Assembly: GCF_000003605.2 (NCBI RefSeq)
Contig: NW_003140813.1
Span: forward strand, 947,407 to 965,294
From: Saccoglossus kowalevskii
Taxonomy: Eukaryota > Hemichordata > Enteropneusta > Harrimaniidae
Reading direction: 5' to 3'
Length of the DNA stretch: 17,888 nt
Shown piece after piece: positions 1 through 10,100 of the stretch (positions are counted from its first letter, which is position 1; every line of letters begins with the position of its first letter). The position numbers and the translations under genes are program-made. The notes under the pieces are model-generated. The model did no database searches and had not been told where the DNA came from. It was given only the letters and a program-made list of their open reading frames with translations.

Positions 1-246
1 ATTATATCTGCCTCTTTCGATTTGAAGGGTATGAGCACTTATTCTGAGCTTTGTCATAGCTGCTCTATGATTTGGATTTTTGATTGTGGTGAGATATTTT
101 TCATATGCAAATTCTGTTTTAATTTTCCTATAGGTTCGTAACTTGTTTTTGTGGTTTTTACCTTTATTGTCATCGTGTAATGTTTCTGTGCTATGTATTT
201 CAAAGGATTGTTCTAGTTTGCGCGTTACTGTTTCAGTGATTTGTTT
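1..246 (-). mobile_element. LINE (non-LTR) reverse-transcriptase C-terminal fragment, runs off the window
   Basis: The minus strand is open from 246 to 1 without a stop (82 codons). It contains NKLRTYRKIKTEFAYEKYL, then NPNHRAAMTKLRISAHTLQIERGRY. The pattern 'KLRTY-x-x-x-K-T-x-x-x-x-E-x-Y-L ... R-x-x-x-x-K-L-R-I-S-x-H-x-L-x-I-E-x-G-R-Y' is common downstream of the polymerase domain in invertebrate LINEs, just before a Cys-rich knuckle. It matches the element at 4427-4837 position by position. The TAA at 247-249 and lack of an upstream polymerase suggest a broken copy, and its 3' part lies outside the window. Confidence 0.8.
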
Positions 247-539
247 TTAATGTATTAAAAAAACAAAGTACTAGTATCAACATTAAAATGTAAACTGTCA
301 GTCTTGGCTGCTGATCCTGTTGCTGAAAAAGCTGTGTAAGAGTAGTCTGAGTAAGAATGTAATCCTGCACTGAATGGATGTTTTATTTTTCCCTCGAATG
401 TGATACGATTCCATAGCTCGGTTTTCGATACGTAGGCCCATACAAATATTTTTACCGTTGTTTGCTTTATACCCGAATGCATTTTCTTAAAAAGCACGCC
501 CTCTAGTGTCACAAAGCGTTTCAATTCATACATGTACAT

Positions 540-1943
540 GTACCAGACAGTTCGTTGGCCTTTTTTGTGACATGGAGTAGTTTTCTACCTCCATGGTTGT
601 GGAGATATGTCGTTTGTTCTAGGTTTGCCTATTGCTGATAAAATATCCCATTGCACATCATTGATGTCAAGTTTTTTTTGTTTTTTTTTTATAAATGATC
701 GATCATTAAATTATATTCAACTTATTTCACTCTAAAACAAAATTAAGGTTAACATAATTATTACACTATCATGATAAAAATATTACTTTTTTGTATAAAC
801 AACAATAAGACAACAACACCTCGTATATTACACTTGTCAGTATCGAAATAGTCGTAACTATTATTTCTTTTTTAGCATTAAGTCGTCATAATTTGAATTG
901 ATTTTGTTGCTATAAACTGATGAGACATTATATTGTATTTATTGTATTTACTAGTATACTCAGTAGTCTAGTACTTTTTGCGAAAAGTTTGAGAGAAAGT
1001 TCTTTTGTCCCACGATGACCCGCTGCATACATGAACAAAGGGCATCTTTAACTTACGAACAATTGGATATGGTATATACAAATAAATTATATCTAGACCT
1101 GTCTCACAACGCTGCGCTGGTTATGAGTACAAACTAAGATAACTGGAGATAAATTTCTGTGTACTGCCAGTGATCTGTATTTGTTATTCGGCAATTATTC
1201 GGCAAAACAAGAATAATAATGTTTTTCAATATTTTTAACCTTACGTAAACCTATAATGATACAAATTGACAAGGTATCAATGTAACTTGCCATAACGTGT
1301 ATCGTGGTGACGATTCAGTTACGCATGGACGATTATTGGTTATCGTGACTAGTGTCGTTAATCACGGTTCTTCGAGTAACCGTGCGTTGGTGTACAACTG
1401 CCTGAACTATAATTTATATACATGTTATTGTATGTGCATACAAAGCCCGTGGGTAATCAGACTAACACGTATAGACAGGCTCCTTCAGTGTTCTACATAT
1501 TTTGTCTAAATGAGTGGTCGTATACATTTTTACTAAAATAGAGGGTCAAAGTTCAACATTTTGACACAAATCTTTCGGTCAACCGTTTTTTTTTTCTTTT
1601 TCTGTTAATTTTGCCAATTTTACATGTTAATCGCTTATATGGTTGAAGATAATTATTTATTCATTACTTTTAATTATTCTTTTATTTACTATTATCTTTA
1701 TTTAATTATTGCTTTCTTGGTCTCTACCATTCTTATATCAGTTCTGCTTTTTCTGTATTTTATCCCTTGTTTCGACGATGTAAGATGGTCAACTAAATAT
1801 ATAAATACACACTCCTATTAGGACGCGTAGTTTTCGTCTGATGTATATGTGTGTTGTTCTGCCATCACCGCCACCAGTCGGTTATTTGGTTTATTATTTG
1901 TTTTTATAACTAACCAGGCAACGAGCGATACGCATGCTCTGAT
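540..1943. other. Non-coding, nothing recognised
   Basis: AT-rich DNA with T-runs (for example 671-690) and short chance reading frames without family patterns. No RNA gene, repeat structure or splice-consistent exon was found. Confidence 0.6.
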
Positions 1944-2170
1944 CACAGGGAACCCAGGAACTATAATCAACTGTAAATTCGAAGGAGCAACTAATATTCT
2001 TTAACCTGGTATTTTTTTAGATTTTATTTTTTTCGTCTGTTTTTTCGAGTTTAAAAAATGTTAGCTGGCTGGAGCCTTCATCCCTTGTCTATTTCTTACA
2101 CTAGATACCCCCCCCCCCCCGCGCTCATAGGGAGTGCGTACAGTTGATCATAGTTCCTGAGCTCCCTGTG
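1944..2170. repeat. Inverted repeat with 32-bp arms (foldback/MITE-like)
   Basis: The left arm 1944-1975 (CACAGGGAACCCAGGAACTA...) pairs with the right arm 2139-2170 at 29 of 32 positions. The 163-bp loop is T-rich and contains a run of 13 C at 2108-2120. No coding sequence is inside. It may be a short non-autonomous DNA transposon; no target-site duplication is clear. Confidence 0.75.
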
Positions 2171-2180
2171 CTCTGATACG

Positions 2181-3528
2181 AATATATTTTTTCAAGAAAA
2201 CATTATTTTAATAACTTTTTCATCGAATTCATGAACATGAATTATAATAGTATGACGCTACACGTGGTATAAATGTGAAGTTGGCTACGAAGGTTGGCAT
2301 TTAGTAATGCTAACAGCGCCACCAAACAAATACATGGTTTATATTTGTCTGTCTGATCAGTTTTCGTTATGCTATGAAAGTTATGAATCAAAAGGAAGAA
2401 TACTGACATTCGTCGTTCTGCACAGCAAGCGTTTTGAACAACTTAAAGCGGGAGGATCGTCACCTGCGCAGGCGCGGGAATTGAGTCCCAAGCGACGACA
2501 ATAAAACTTGTTAAAAACGCTGTCGGAGTAATTTTTGAATCATTTATCTGTGAAACATTATAATTGAAACAAGCAATATTTGTTAATCGCCTTATTCATT
2601 TCGTTTTATACAAGTTCAATAATACTGTACTCTGACTCATACATTGTTGCAAAATACGGACTCTGAAGTGAGACGACGACATGAATGCGAACGTGATAGA
2701 AACCACCGCAGTGTGTTCTTTTGTTTCAATTTTTATATTCATCCGATTAGAAGCTTTTCCACTAATTTTCTTACACGGCCAAGAACTTATCGATGTATAT
2801 CAAGGGCATACTGGCCAGTTCTGTACTATTCTTACAATTTCTGTTATATCGTTGATATCGTCACGGTGTTGTAAGTCTCCGGATTGCCAGTGGGGTTTCC
2901 GTTAGTAAATATATTCTGAGTTTATATTAAGTCGTTCTACTGTGGTGATTAGTGCTGGTTGTGTAACAGATAATGTTGCATACTAATTGTCGTTATATTT
3001 CCATATTCGCAACGTATCGTCCCCCTCAAACAAGCAAAGGCTCATGGGTAGACGCTTGTTTGTAAACAATGATACGCTATGGCCATTTGACGCATGAGCA
3101 GGTGACGACTACAACGCTTTAAACTGATTGTATTGAGAACAGTATTTGTATTTTTTTTTCTCTAACCGTGACTAATAAACTGAATATTTCAACTATATTA
3201 CGCAACAGCATATTGTATCAACATTAAAGTTATATTATATTATATTTTTTCGAAGTAGTAATTGTGAGGTCTTTAATTTCAATAAATACATACTGTGAAG
3301 GAAATCACCTAATGTTGCTCTGCAAAGGACCAAACTTTATAGTAATCTGTGTAAATTGGTGATCTGTGTGCGTTTCGGACGAATGTACGTAGCAAGTAAC
3401 TTTGATAATTTCTGTGCCTTTGCGACGGGTTACGACAGTTACGTAAAACGTTTAGTTTTTCATCAAACGAACACTATTGTGTTGATTTTATTGACAGAAG
3501 CAATACCCTTCCTTAGGGATAAACGTAG
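2181..3528. other. Mostly non-coding, one hairpin only
   Basis: Contains the hairpin at 3013-3076 and several 60-90-codon frames (2307-2504, 2644-2905, 3356-3634) with no recognisable domain or supporting splice sites. Confidence 0.55.
3013..3076. repeat. Interrupted hairpin
   Basis: CGTATC (3013-3018) pairs with GATACG (3071-3076), and inside it CAAACAAGC pairs with GCTTGTTTG around an 18-base loop. The inner stem is perfect over 9 bp. Confidence 0.6.
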
Positions 3529-3720
3529 ACTGTCGACAGTTCTCAGGCCGAAGGCGTTTGCAAGAAATGTCGCAACATTAACGCTTGCAACATTACGTGG
3601 TTTTTCATCAGTACTGAACAGAATTTATAGCTGATGCCCCGGCCTTCGCTGAAATGTCTGTGGCCGAAGACGTTTGCTATTAGTATCCTAACAAATTAGG
3701 CACGAGGACTGTCGACAGTC
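3529..3720. repeat. Paired GTCGAC-centred palindromes enclosing a 16-bp direct repeat
   Basis: The palindrome ACTGTCGACAGT (3529-3540) recurs as GACTGTCGACAGTC (3707-3720). Between them GGCCGAAGGCGTTTGC (3546-3561) recurs with one change at 3662-3677. The order is palindrome, direct repeat, about 100 bp, direct repeat, palindrome. No protein is recognised in it. Confidence 0.65.
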
Positions 3721-4138
3721 TAGAAACAATGTCACTCTTCCCAGGAAGTAATGTATGGGCACTCGTGTTAGGCACCAGTGCAGTTACAGTCTTGAAGCAA
3801 TATACTAGTATATTGCTTTGCTTGTTGATTGGTAACATGTGGGTGCTAGGTAGCTGTCAACACGACTCCCATAAGTGGCGCCCTCTCGTGTGGGACGCTT
3901 CTGTGACGTCACAATAGTCGGTATATGGGTGAAGGCAATGTGCAATAGTTCAAATCGACCACTGCGTTTGGTCGCCACCCAGAATATAACAAAACTTCTT
4001 AAAAACATAATTTTTATTAATGGACGGCTACAGATCAAAACGATATCGACGTTTGGACACCTTCGTGTGGTCCATTACGTCAAGTAGCGCTTGTTGCTAG
4101 GTCAACGCGTGTAAAAAGCATTACAGGCCATTACATAG

Positions 4139-4271
4139 ACCACTTTCCCGGAAGTCACAGATACGGCGTTTCGCATGCGCGCGCATTCCGTTTTGGGGTG
4201 TAACGTAAACTTGCACGTGACAAAGCAGGAGTATTTTTGCACCCCAGTTTTGCTCCTTCCGGGAAAATGGT
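4139..4271. repeat. Short foldback element with 16-bp terminal inverted repeats
   Basis: ACCACTTTCCCGGAAG (4139-4154) pairs with CTTCCGGGAAAATGGT (4256-4271) at 15 of 16 positions. The interior is CpG-rich (GCATGCGCGCGCATTC near 4174-4189), unlike the AT-rich surroundings. The TAATAATA tail of the LINE starts at the very next base. Confidence 0.65.
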
Positions 4272-5214
4272 ATAATAATAATATATAATAATAATACTTT
4301 ATTGCCTCCGTGTAAAAAGATTTACATAGGATAAGTACATCAAAAAATGAGTTTTAAAATAATAACAAGATATATGTAAGAATTGTACAAAAAACAATAC
4401 AAAAGGACTTAACTAGTATTTAAATGTTAAATAAATCTTTGTGTTGTGTAAATATAATTGGCCAGTTCTATAATTATGCCAGGATCTTTGCTTGAGAGTA
4501 TATATGTGAACTGTATATTTTTATTGTTGGATGAAAGTAGTGTCATCATTTTTTGGATGAAGTTTTCCCTGTGTGTGTTATATTTTGGGCAATTCAATAG
4601 AAAATGTTCTTCATCTTCAATTGAATTTCTGTCACAGTTATTGCATATTCTTTTGTTTATAGGTTTCTTAGGCAATGAATATCTGCCTTCCTCTATTGCC
4701 AAGTTATGGTTACTAATTATCAATTTTGCCAACATTTTCCTCTTATGAGTGTCAAATTCATTCAAATATGGCTCAAAGATATATTCTGTTTTAAATTTAG
4801 CATATGTTCTCAGTTTGCTATTTTCTTTGGAAATCATTTCTTTCCAGAAACTGGTATATTTATTTTCAAGGGAAGTTTTTAAAATTCGATTAATTTGATT
4901 TTTTGTTTGATAGTAAGTGTTTTTTTCTTTTATGAAGTTTAGTGAATTGTCTTCAGGCTTTCAATATTGTGTGTATTGCATTCAGCCATTTGTATTGTAT
5001 AGTATTGTGTTTTGTTTGTTCTAGATAGCCTGTTTTGTAAGATTATCATCTGGGAGTTCCTTTATATGCAACCAGTAATTAATAGCTTGAACTTTTGCTC
5101 TGAGCAGTAGTGGATAATGACCCACCTCTGCTCTTGATGCTAAGTTACAGGGTTTTTATTCACTTGTAAGATTTGTTTGCAGAATTTAATATTGACCGGA
5201 CTCCATACAAAGAA
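4271..5214 (-). mobile_element. Degenerate LINE (non-LTR) retrotransposon 3' end
   Basis: The longest intact part (4837-4427) reads KLRTYAKFKTEY, then ISNHNLAIEEGRYS and a Cys/His knuckle, CNNCDRNSIEDEEHFLLNC. Upstream, in other frames, are FCKQILQVNKN (about 5195-5155) and LASRAEVGHYPLLLRAKVQA (about 5140-5080), separated by a frameshift near 5150 and a stop near 5036, so the copy is dead. The 3' UTR ends with AATAAAG (plus-strand 4298-4304) and a TAA/TTA-rich tail at 4272-4297, a short-repeat ending typical of several LINE clades. The 5' end is truncated or unrecognisable beyond about 5214. The clade is not assigned. Confidence 0.85.
4427..4837 (-). pseudogene. LINE RT C-terminal knuckle remnant
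   Basis: This is the 136-codon open part of the decayed LINE. It carries the C-x2-C-x(9)-E-H-x(4)-C pattern (CNNCDR...EEHFLLNC) near residues 66-84, which usually ends LINE ORF2 proteins in molluscs, cnidarians and fish. It has no polymerase motifs. The first codon is merely an internal Met of the former ORF. Confidence 0.8.
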
Positions 5215-6383
5215 GTTCGCTGATTCTGTTCTAAACTTTTTAGATTCCGGCATTCCCACGATGTATCCTTGGTAGGAAAAGATGTATATCTGTTTAATTC
5301 GTTTAAAAGATTCCTCTCATTAGTAAATAGCGCCCTCACTCAACAATATTTAGAATGAGTGGTTTTTCAAAAGTTTGATGAGTCAGGTGCATCTATTGGC
5401 TAAGCTTGTTGTACATAGATGCAAGTATATGAGTATAGGAACCATTAATGCTGTAGGGTGTACTGGGAGGGGTGGAGGACTTCATGTTTGTAATGACTGG
5501 TTGTAATGCGGTATCTCGTTGTTTTCAAGATGCAGCCTGATATTTGTTGCTTTCCTGGTTGTTAAATTGTGGCTAAAATTTGTGTGGTGGGTGGAAGATG
5601 TGTTTATTGTTTGTTGCGTCATTGTTTAGACACCCTACAGCTTGAAATGGTATGGTCCAAATCCAAATTCGATATGACGGTGTTGAATATCTGTGGCAGT
5701 GTCGTCTGAGAACATGGCATCAAAATGATTTCTGTTTATTTATTTACTGTTGTAGATCCTGAGAACTAGCCATTGAATATGATGTCGGGAATAAATGGTT
5801 TTCTGAACAAGCTTTATTAATTATTGCTGGCAATATTCCAGTATGAATTGGGAGCAAACACTGACACCAAATCTAGTCGTTGTATTGTTATGCTTCTAAA
5901 ATATATTTTTTTTTTAATAAAATAAATTAAATAGAAATATTATGTGTATTTTTGTATGTGGAAACATGGCTGGCCCACTCAAAAATATAAAGAAGTGAGG
6001 TCTGCAGTTCTTTTTTTTTAAATTTTTTTATTTGTGAAAAAAATGGTATTTTACAGAGTGTAAACAATAAAACACTCACAGTGCAAGGCTAGTTCACCAA
6101 CATGTCTATTCTCTTGCTTGAGTGTGAAAGTACATGGTTTAGTGACTACCTCCTATGTTTTTAAATTTTAGAATTTCTTTTATTTGGGAAGGTTCTTCTA
6201 TAAAAATAGAACAGATATGTATATGTATGTATTCTAAACTGATTGGCGACTGTAACGCAATCTGTAATTTTTCGTTCGCTGCGAGATATTGTGTAAGGCG
6301 TGAACGGTACGGATTGAACGCCAGAATGTCAGATTAACAAGACACTGAGATAATAACAGCATTATTTTGTAAGAATAATTATT
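5215..6383. other. Non-coding, nothing recognised
   Basis: Low-complexity A/T tracts (5905-5935, 6010-6045) and no conserved reading frame. It could hold the lost 5' part of the neighbouring LINE, but I cannot see it. Confidence 0.5.
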
Positions 6384-6389
6384 TTTATT
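6384..6389 (-). terminator. Possible polyadenylation signal AATAAA
   Basis: AATAAA on the minus strand. It is the first canonical hexamer downstream of the monooxygenase stop at 7060, so it could end that transcript with a 3' UTR of about 670 bases. It also lies about 10 bases after the stop of the 6400-6579 reading frame. AATAAG variants nearer the stop (around 7035 and 6777) are alternatives. Confidence 0.3.
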
Positions 6390-6399
6390 AACCGGTTTA

Positions 6400-6579
6400 T
6401 CAAAAGACTATGATAGATTCGAAAGATGAAGGACCACCCATAAGAAATAAAGTAATAAAACAGGTTACTACTATGCAGCATATTACAACAATAGTCAAAG
6501 TACGTCGCCTGGATCTGTTTCTAGATAAGTTTCCCAGCGTCGTTTTACCAGTCAACATTAAACACAATTTTTCCAACAT
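6400..6579 (-). CDS. Unrecognised short ORF with one membrane segment
   Basis: An ATG at 6579 opens 59 codons ending in TGA. The same frame is open back to 6891. Residues 20-26 are basic (RNRSRRR), followed by about 21 hydrophobic residues (TLTIVVICCIVVTCFITLFL) and a short GGPSSFES tail. A basic stretch before a single anchor is what the N-terminus of a type II membrane protein looks like, for example a Golgi glycosyltransferase or sulfotransferase. No catalytic domain follows, though, and no strong splice donor is visible before the stop. The CpG-rich DNA at 6690-7010 upstream could be a promoter. It may equally be a chance frame in the 3' UTR of the monooxygenase. Confidence 0.25.
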   Translation of the reverse strand: MLEKLCLMLTGKTTLGNLSRNRSRRRTLTIVVICCIVVTCFITLFLMGGPSSFESIIVF

Positions 6580-7059
6580 TATCGGAAGATTGTTATCACT
6601 GCAGTAACCATAGATGAACCTACAACGATGGAAGAAAACAGAATTGTTTGCATTTATCATATTCATCACAATAGGTGATTTTCCGTACAATTGCGAGATC
6701 TCACGAGATGCATGAAAGACGCGCGTCGAACGTCTGCCGCAAAATTCGAACGATTTGATTTTGAACTCGAATTTCCTTATTTCGTAGCTCACACCGACCG
6801 GCCGATCTTCGACATAGGAATATTGCTTCCGAATACCCTTACTTAATCGAAATTGCCTATCATCAAATGTGGACAGCACATTATTAAGCATGGAAATGTC
6901 CCCAAAATACTTTTGCGTTTGTCGAATCCCACGCGATGTTTGACGCGACTACGACGCTATGACCGTTCGATTTCACGCATAACGCGTGATTCTCGCAGTG
7001 TACGGAAAATGGTCTATTTACGTGAGATTTCATAGCTTATTTTACTGATTCTGTCATCG

Positions 7060-7190
7060 TCAACCAGGATACACCCACCTGTCAGGTCTCAGGACAACGA
7101 CGTCACATTTCTTGGATCTGAACCATTTATGTAACTCCTTATCCACATCGACCATTTTTATGATACGTGTACCAATACAATAAGAATCAT
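7060..7190 (-). CDS. Monooxygenase terminal exon with stop
   Basis: The acceptor is CTATTTTAG. With the base carried over it reads DDSYCIGTR, then VDVDKELHKWF, CDVVVLRPDRWVYPG and TGA at 7062-7060. The ending 'V-x-V/L-R-P-D-R/x-Y/W-V-Y/F-G' is the standard C-terminus of aromatic hydroxylases in this family, so this is very likely the true end of the protein. Confidence 0.92.
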
Positions 7191-10100
7191 CTAAAATAGT
7201 TAACCAGAAATACATGTATTTCGTATTACCAGTTGATGTTGTTAACAGGTGGGTGGTCGTCCAGTAGCGCGTGCTCGGATTTCATGTAAATAAACAATGT
7301 ATTTTTACACGCGTTGTGTACGTCGTTGTGAGTCCCATATCGAACAGAACGCGACGCGACGACCACCCCCGACCACCACTCTTTTAATATTAATGTTTTG
7401 TAAATATTGTAAAAAAAATCCAACGACAAGTTGTGATTCGCTATTTGGATGCTTATTTGCATTACTATTTATGCGCGCAACCAGTTTCTTATTGGACGAA
7501 GCCGAAGTAGTTTTGAAATTATATTCTTCCGCACGAGTGAGTTGACCTACCATACTTACCAATGTTGTGTTGACTGAACATATTCTTTGGCGGTAGAACT
7601 TGAAAAACTGTTGCATTCAAAGGATTCAAAATTTTAGTCTGAATTCGATTGGAAAAATCTGGAAATTTGTTGTAATATATAAGAGAAAATCCAATACCAA
7701 GAACCTGCATTTTGCAAAATATAAATTAAGGATTAAAATGATGTGTACATTTCATGTAATTTGGCATTCATTATGATTGTACAGATGACAAACATATAAC
7801 CAATGACAGGGAAGTGATTCTGTTGTCAGCATACCTGTTTCACAAAAAACACTGTCATTGGCTAGTATGCGGATAAATTCAGAATATTATACTTGCTTTA
7901 AAAGTAAGCATCGATTGTTATTGAATCATTTTTTCTGAAGCGATCGCGCAAACGAGATCTTCTACTGGAGTTGGTCGGATGTATGTTAATTGACTATTTC
8001 GGGAAATTGGATACACAAACAACAGAAACAGAATTTGTTCAGGCCCAACAACGTGAGATATGCTGAGAAACACGAGGTTTTCCTAGCAGCGCTTGAAACG
8101 CCCAGCAAAAACAACATTTACCGTTGGTAGTAAAGGGAAATGGGGAACAACATAACTCACTCACTTTGTCTAACAGCAGTGGTGTCTTGGACGAGGATGT
8201 GAGAACGTTTGGTTGGATGAATAATTCACCGGCACTGAGGGGAGAAAGATAAAGATATAACGAAATGCGTCATTGCCCATAGCAACCAGCTGAACACATT
8301 ATATATCTACATAAGTTGTGTGGGTATGATGAATTTCAATGACAATGCTCCGACTGATAATCATAGTTGTGCTAATTAAGTACTTGTGAGAAGGAAAATC
8401 ATAATCCGAAAAAAAAAAATTCCAGCTTTATTCACATCATTTTATTCTAATAGTGAATTTGTTATGTTTGTATAGCTTGGTGTGTTAACGACTACGAACA
8501 TACCAAATGTGATATAAATGGTAACATACATGCCGGAAAGATATATGAGAGTGTGGTCACGTGATATGAGTAAACTTAAACTATGTAGCCATGTAATAAC
8601 ATACCCGTCACATGTGTCATCAAAAAGTCCACTTTTGAATTGTAATACTGGTTTTACAATAAGTTTAGAACTGAATCCCAGAAAATGAATTAACAGAAGA
8701 AGTAAGTTCCTGAGTGTTAAAATAATCGGGTTCCTGAGAGTCAAAAAACGACCAATATCTGAAATAAGACAAAATTACCATGTTGGGGTTAATGCCGATC
8801 ATCACATTATTCATAATAAAGGGAGGTAGTCTTCGCGATCACGTGTGTTTGGTGTGGGTCCCATGCTACACGTAGCAACATATGCGAATGTGTATTTACA
8901 CAAATACGAATACAGTCGAACCTCGTTCCCGACAACCACCACCTTTTGAATATGTATATTCGAATGCCGAAATTATTTGTCTTTTTTGAAATATATAATT
9001 TTCATACAAATATGGCGCAATTATTAGTACAATCATGCTGTCGGCATTCCATGCAATAGTGAACCAAAAACTACATTTTTTCATCAAGTGAGTAATGATA
9101 TATACTAATGAAAGCAGCATGACAATATCTAGAAACGTTTTTTTTTTTTCTTTCAACACATCATTTTACCCACTGTGTTTTCAATTTATACCACAGATGT
9201 AATTTTGGAATAAAGTTTTTATCATGATCTTATCCCGAATCGTCTTTTTTTATTCGAATATAAAGAAAGAACACTTACTTATTGACCGTATTGTCATATT
9301 TTTCACATCATCGCATCTTTCTCTTTCGAATGATTGTAATAACTGTTTGTTGCTCACTTTTATTTGTTGCATTTTGTCTACCCCATTTGAAGTGTGGTTT
9401 CCTATTAATCGCATGTTTTCAAAGCAGAGTGTGCCTCTTATAGCAAAGGTCACTTTCCAGGCTAAATTACCGGCATCTCGGATACCATTACATAAACCTT
9501 AAAGCAAAATATTTGTTTAAAGACTATTATTTGAAAAAAATACATTAAAGTCTAAATGGTTTAAACAAGACCTGCCGACACAATCAGCAAAGGCGCCTTC
9601 CCATTGGCTAGGTCGAAGTATGGCCAATGAAAAGTGATTGCTAATTGTAAATGAAGACACTTTGACATAATTTGTCGAATTATATTTTCTTGAAGTGAAC
9701 GCATATTCAATTAATTCATCGCCACTGGTCACACAACAGAGTCTAGACTTTGTGTCACCGTAATTTACTCGTACATCTTGTTAATCAAAAGTCTAGTCAT
9801 GCAATATTGGTTCAATGGCATCACTGTCCATACAATACAATATCGTAACGATGCAATTAAATATGTAGCCTTGGGCGAGGCCACACAGATACCCGGAAAT
9901 GTAGATCCATTCTTTTAGTAATAGTTTTACTATATGCTTGTATCTCGAGATATGAACTGACGGACTAACAAATGTATTGAACATGTTCAGAATTGAAGTG
10001 GTTGATTCAGTCTCAATTTGTTGTTATTTAAAAACTGAACTAAACCATCACGTGACTCGTTGTTTGATATTTGTCAGTTACAAAAACAATCTAGTTACGA

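Noticed and set aside
255-539. 94-codon minus-strand frame ending just before the first LINE fragment
   Set aside because: The composition looks somewhat protein-like, but there is no recognisable domain or splice context, and no continuity with the LINE frame.
3902-3909. TGACGTCA, a perfect CRE-like palindrome
   Set aside because: An 8-bp site is expected occasionally by chance and no gene start is recognised nearby.
8912-8935. CAGTCGAACCTCGTT, resembling terminal inverted repeats of Tigger/pogo-like elements
   Set aside because: No matching inverted copy or transposase remnant was found nearby.
9600-9632. CATTGGC / GCCAATG hairpin
   Set aside because: A 7-bp stem is too short to separate from chance in this window.
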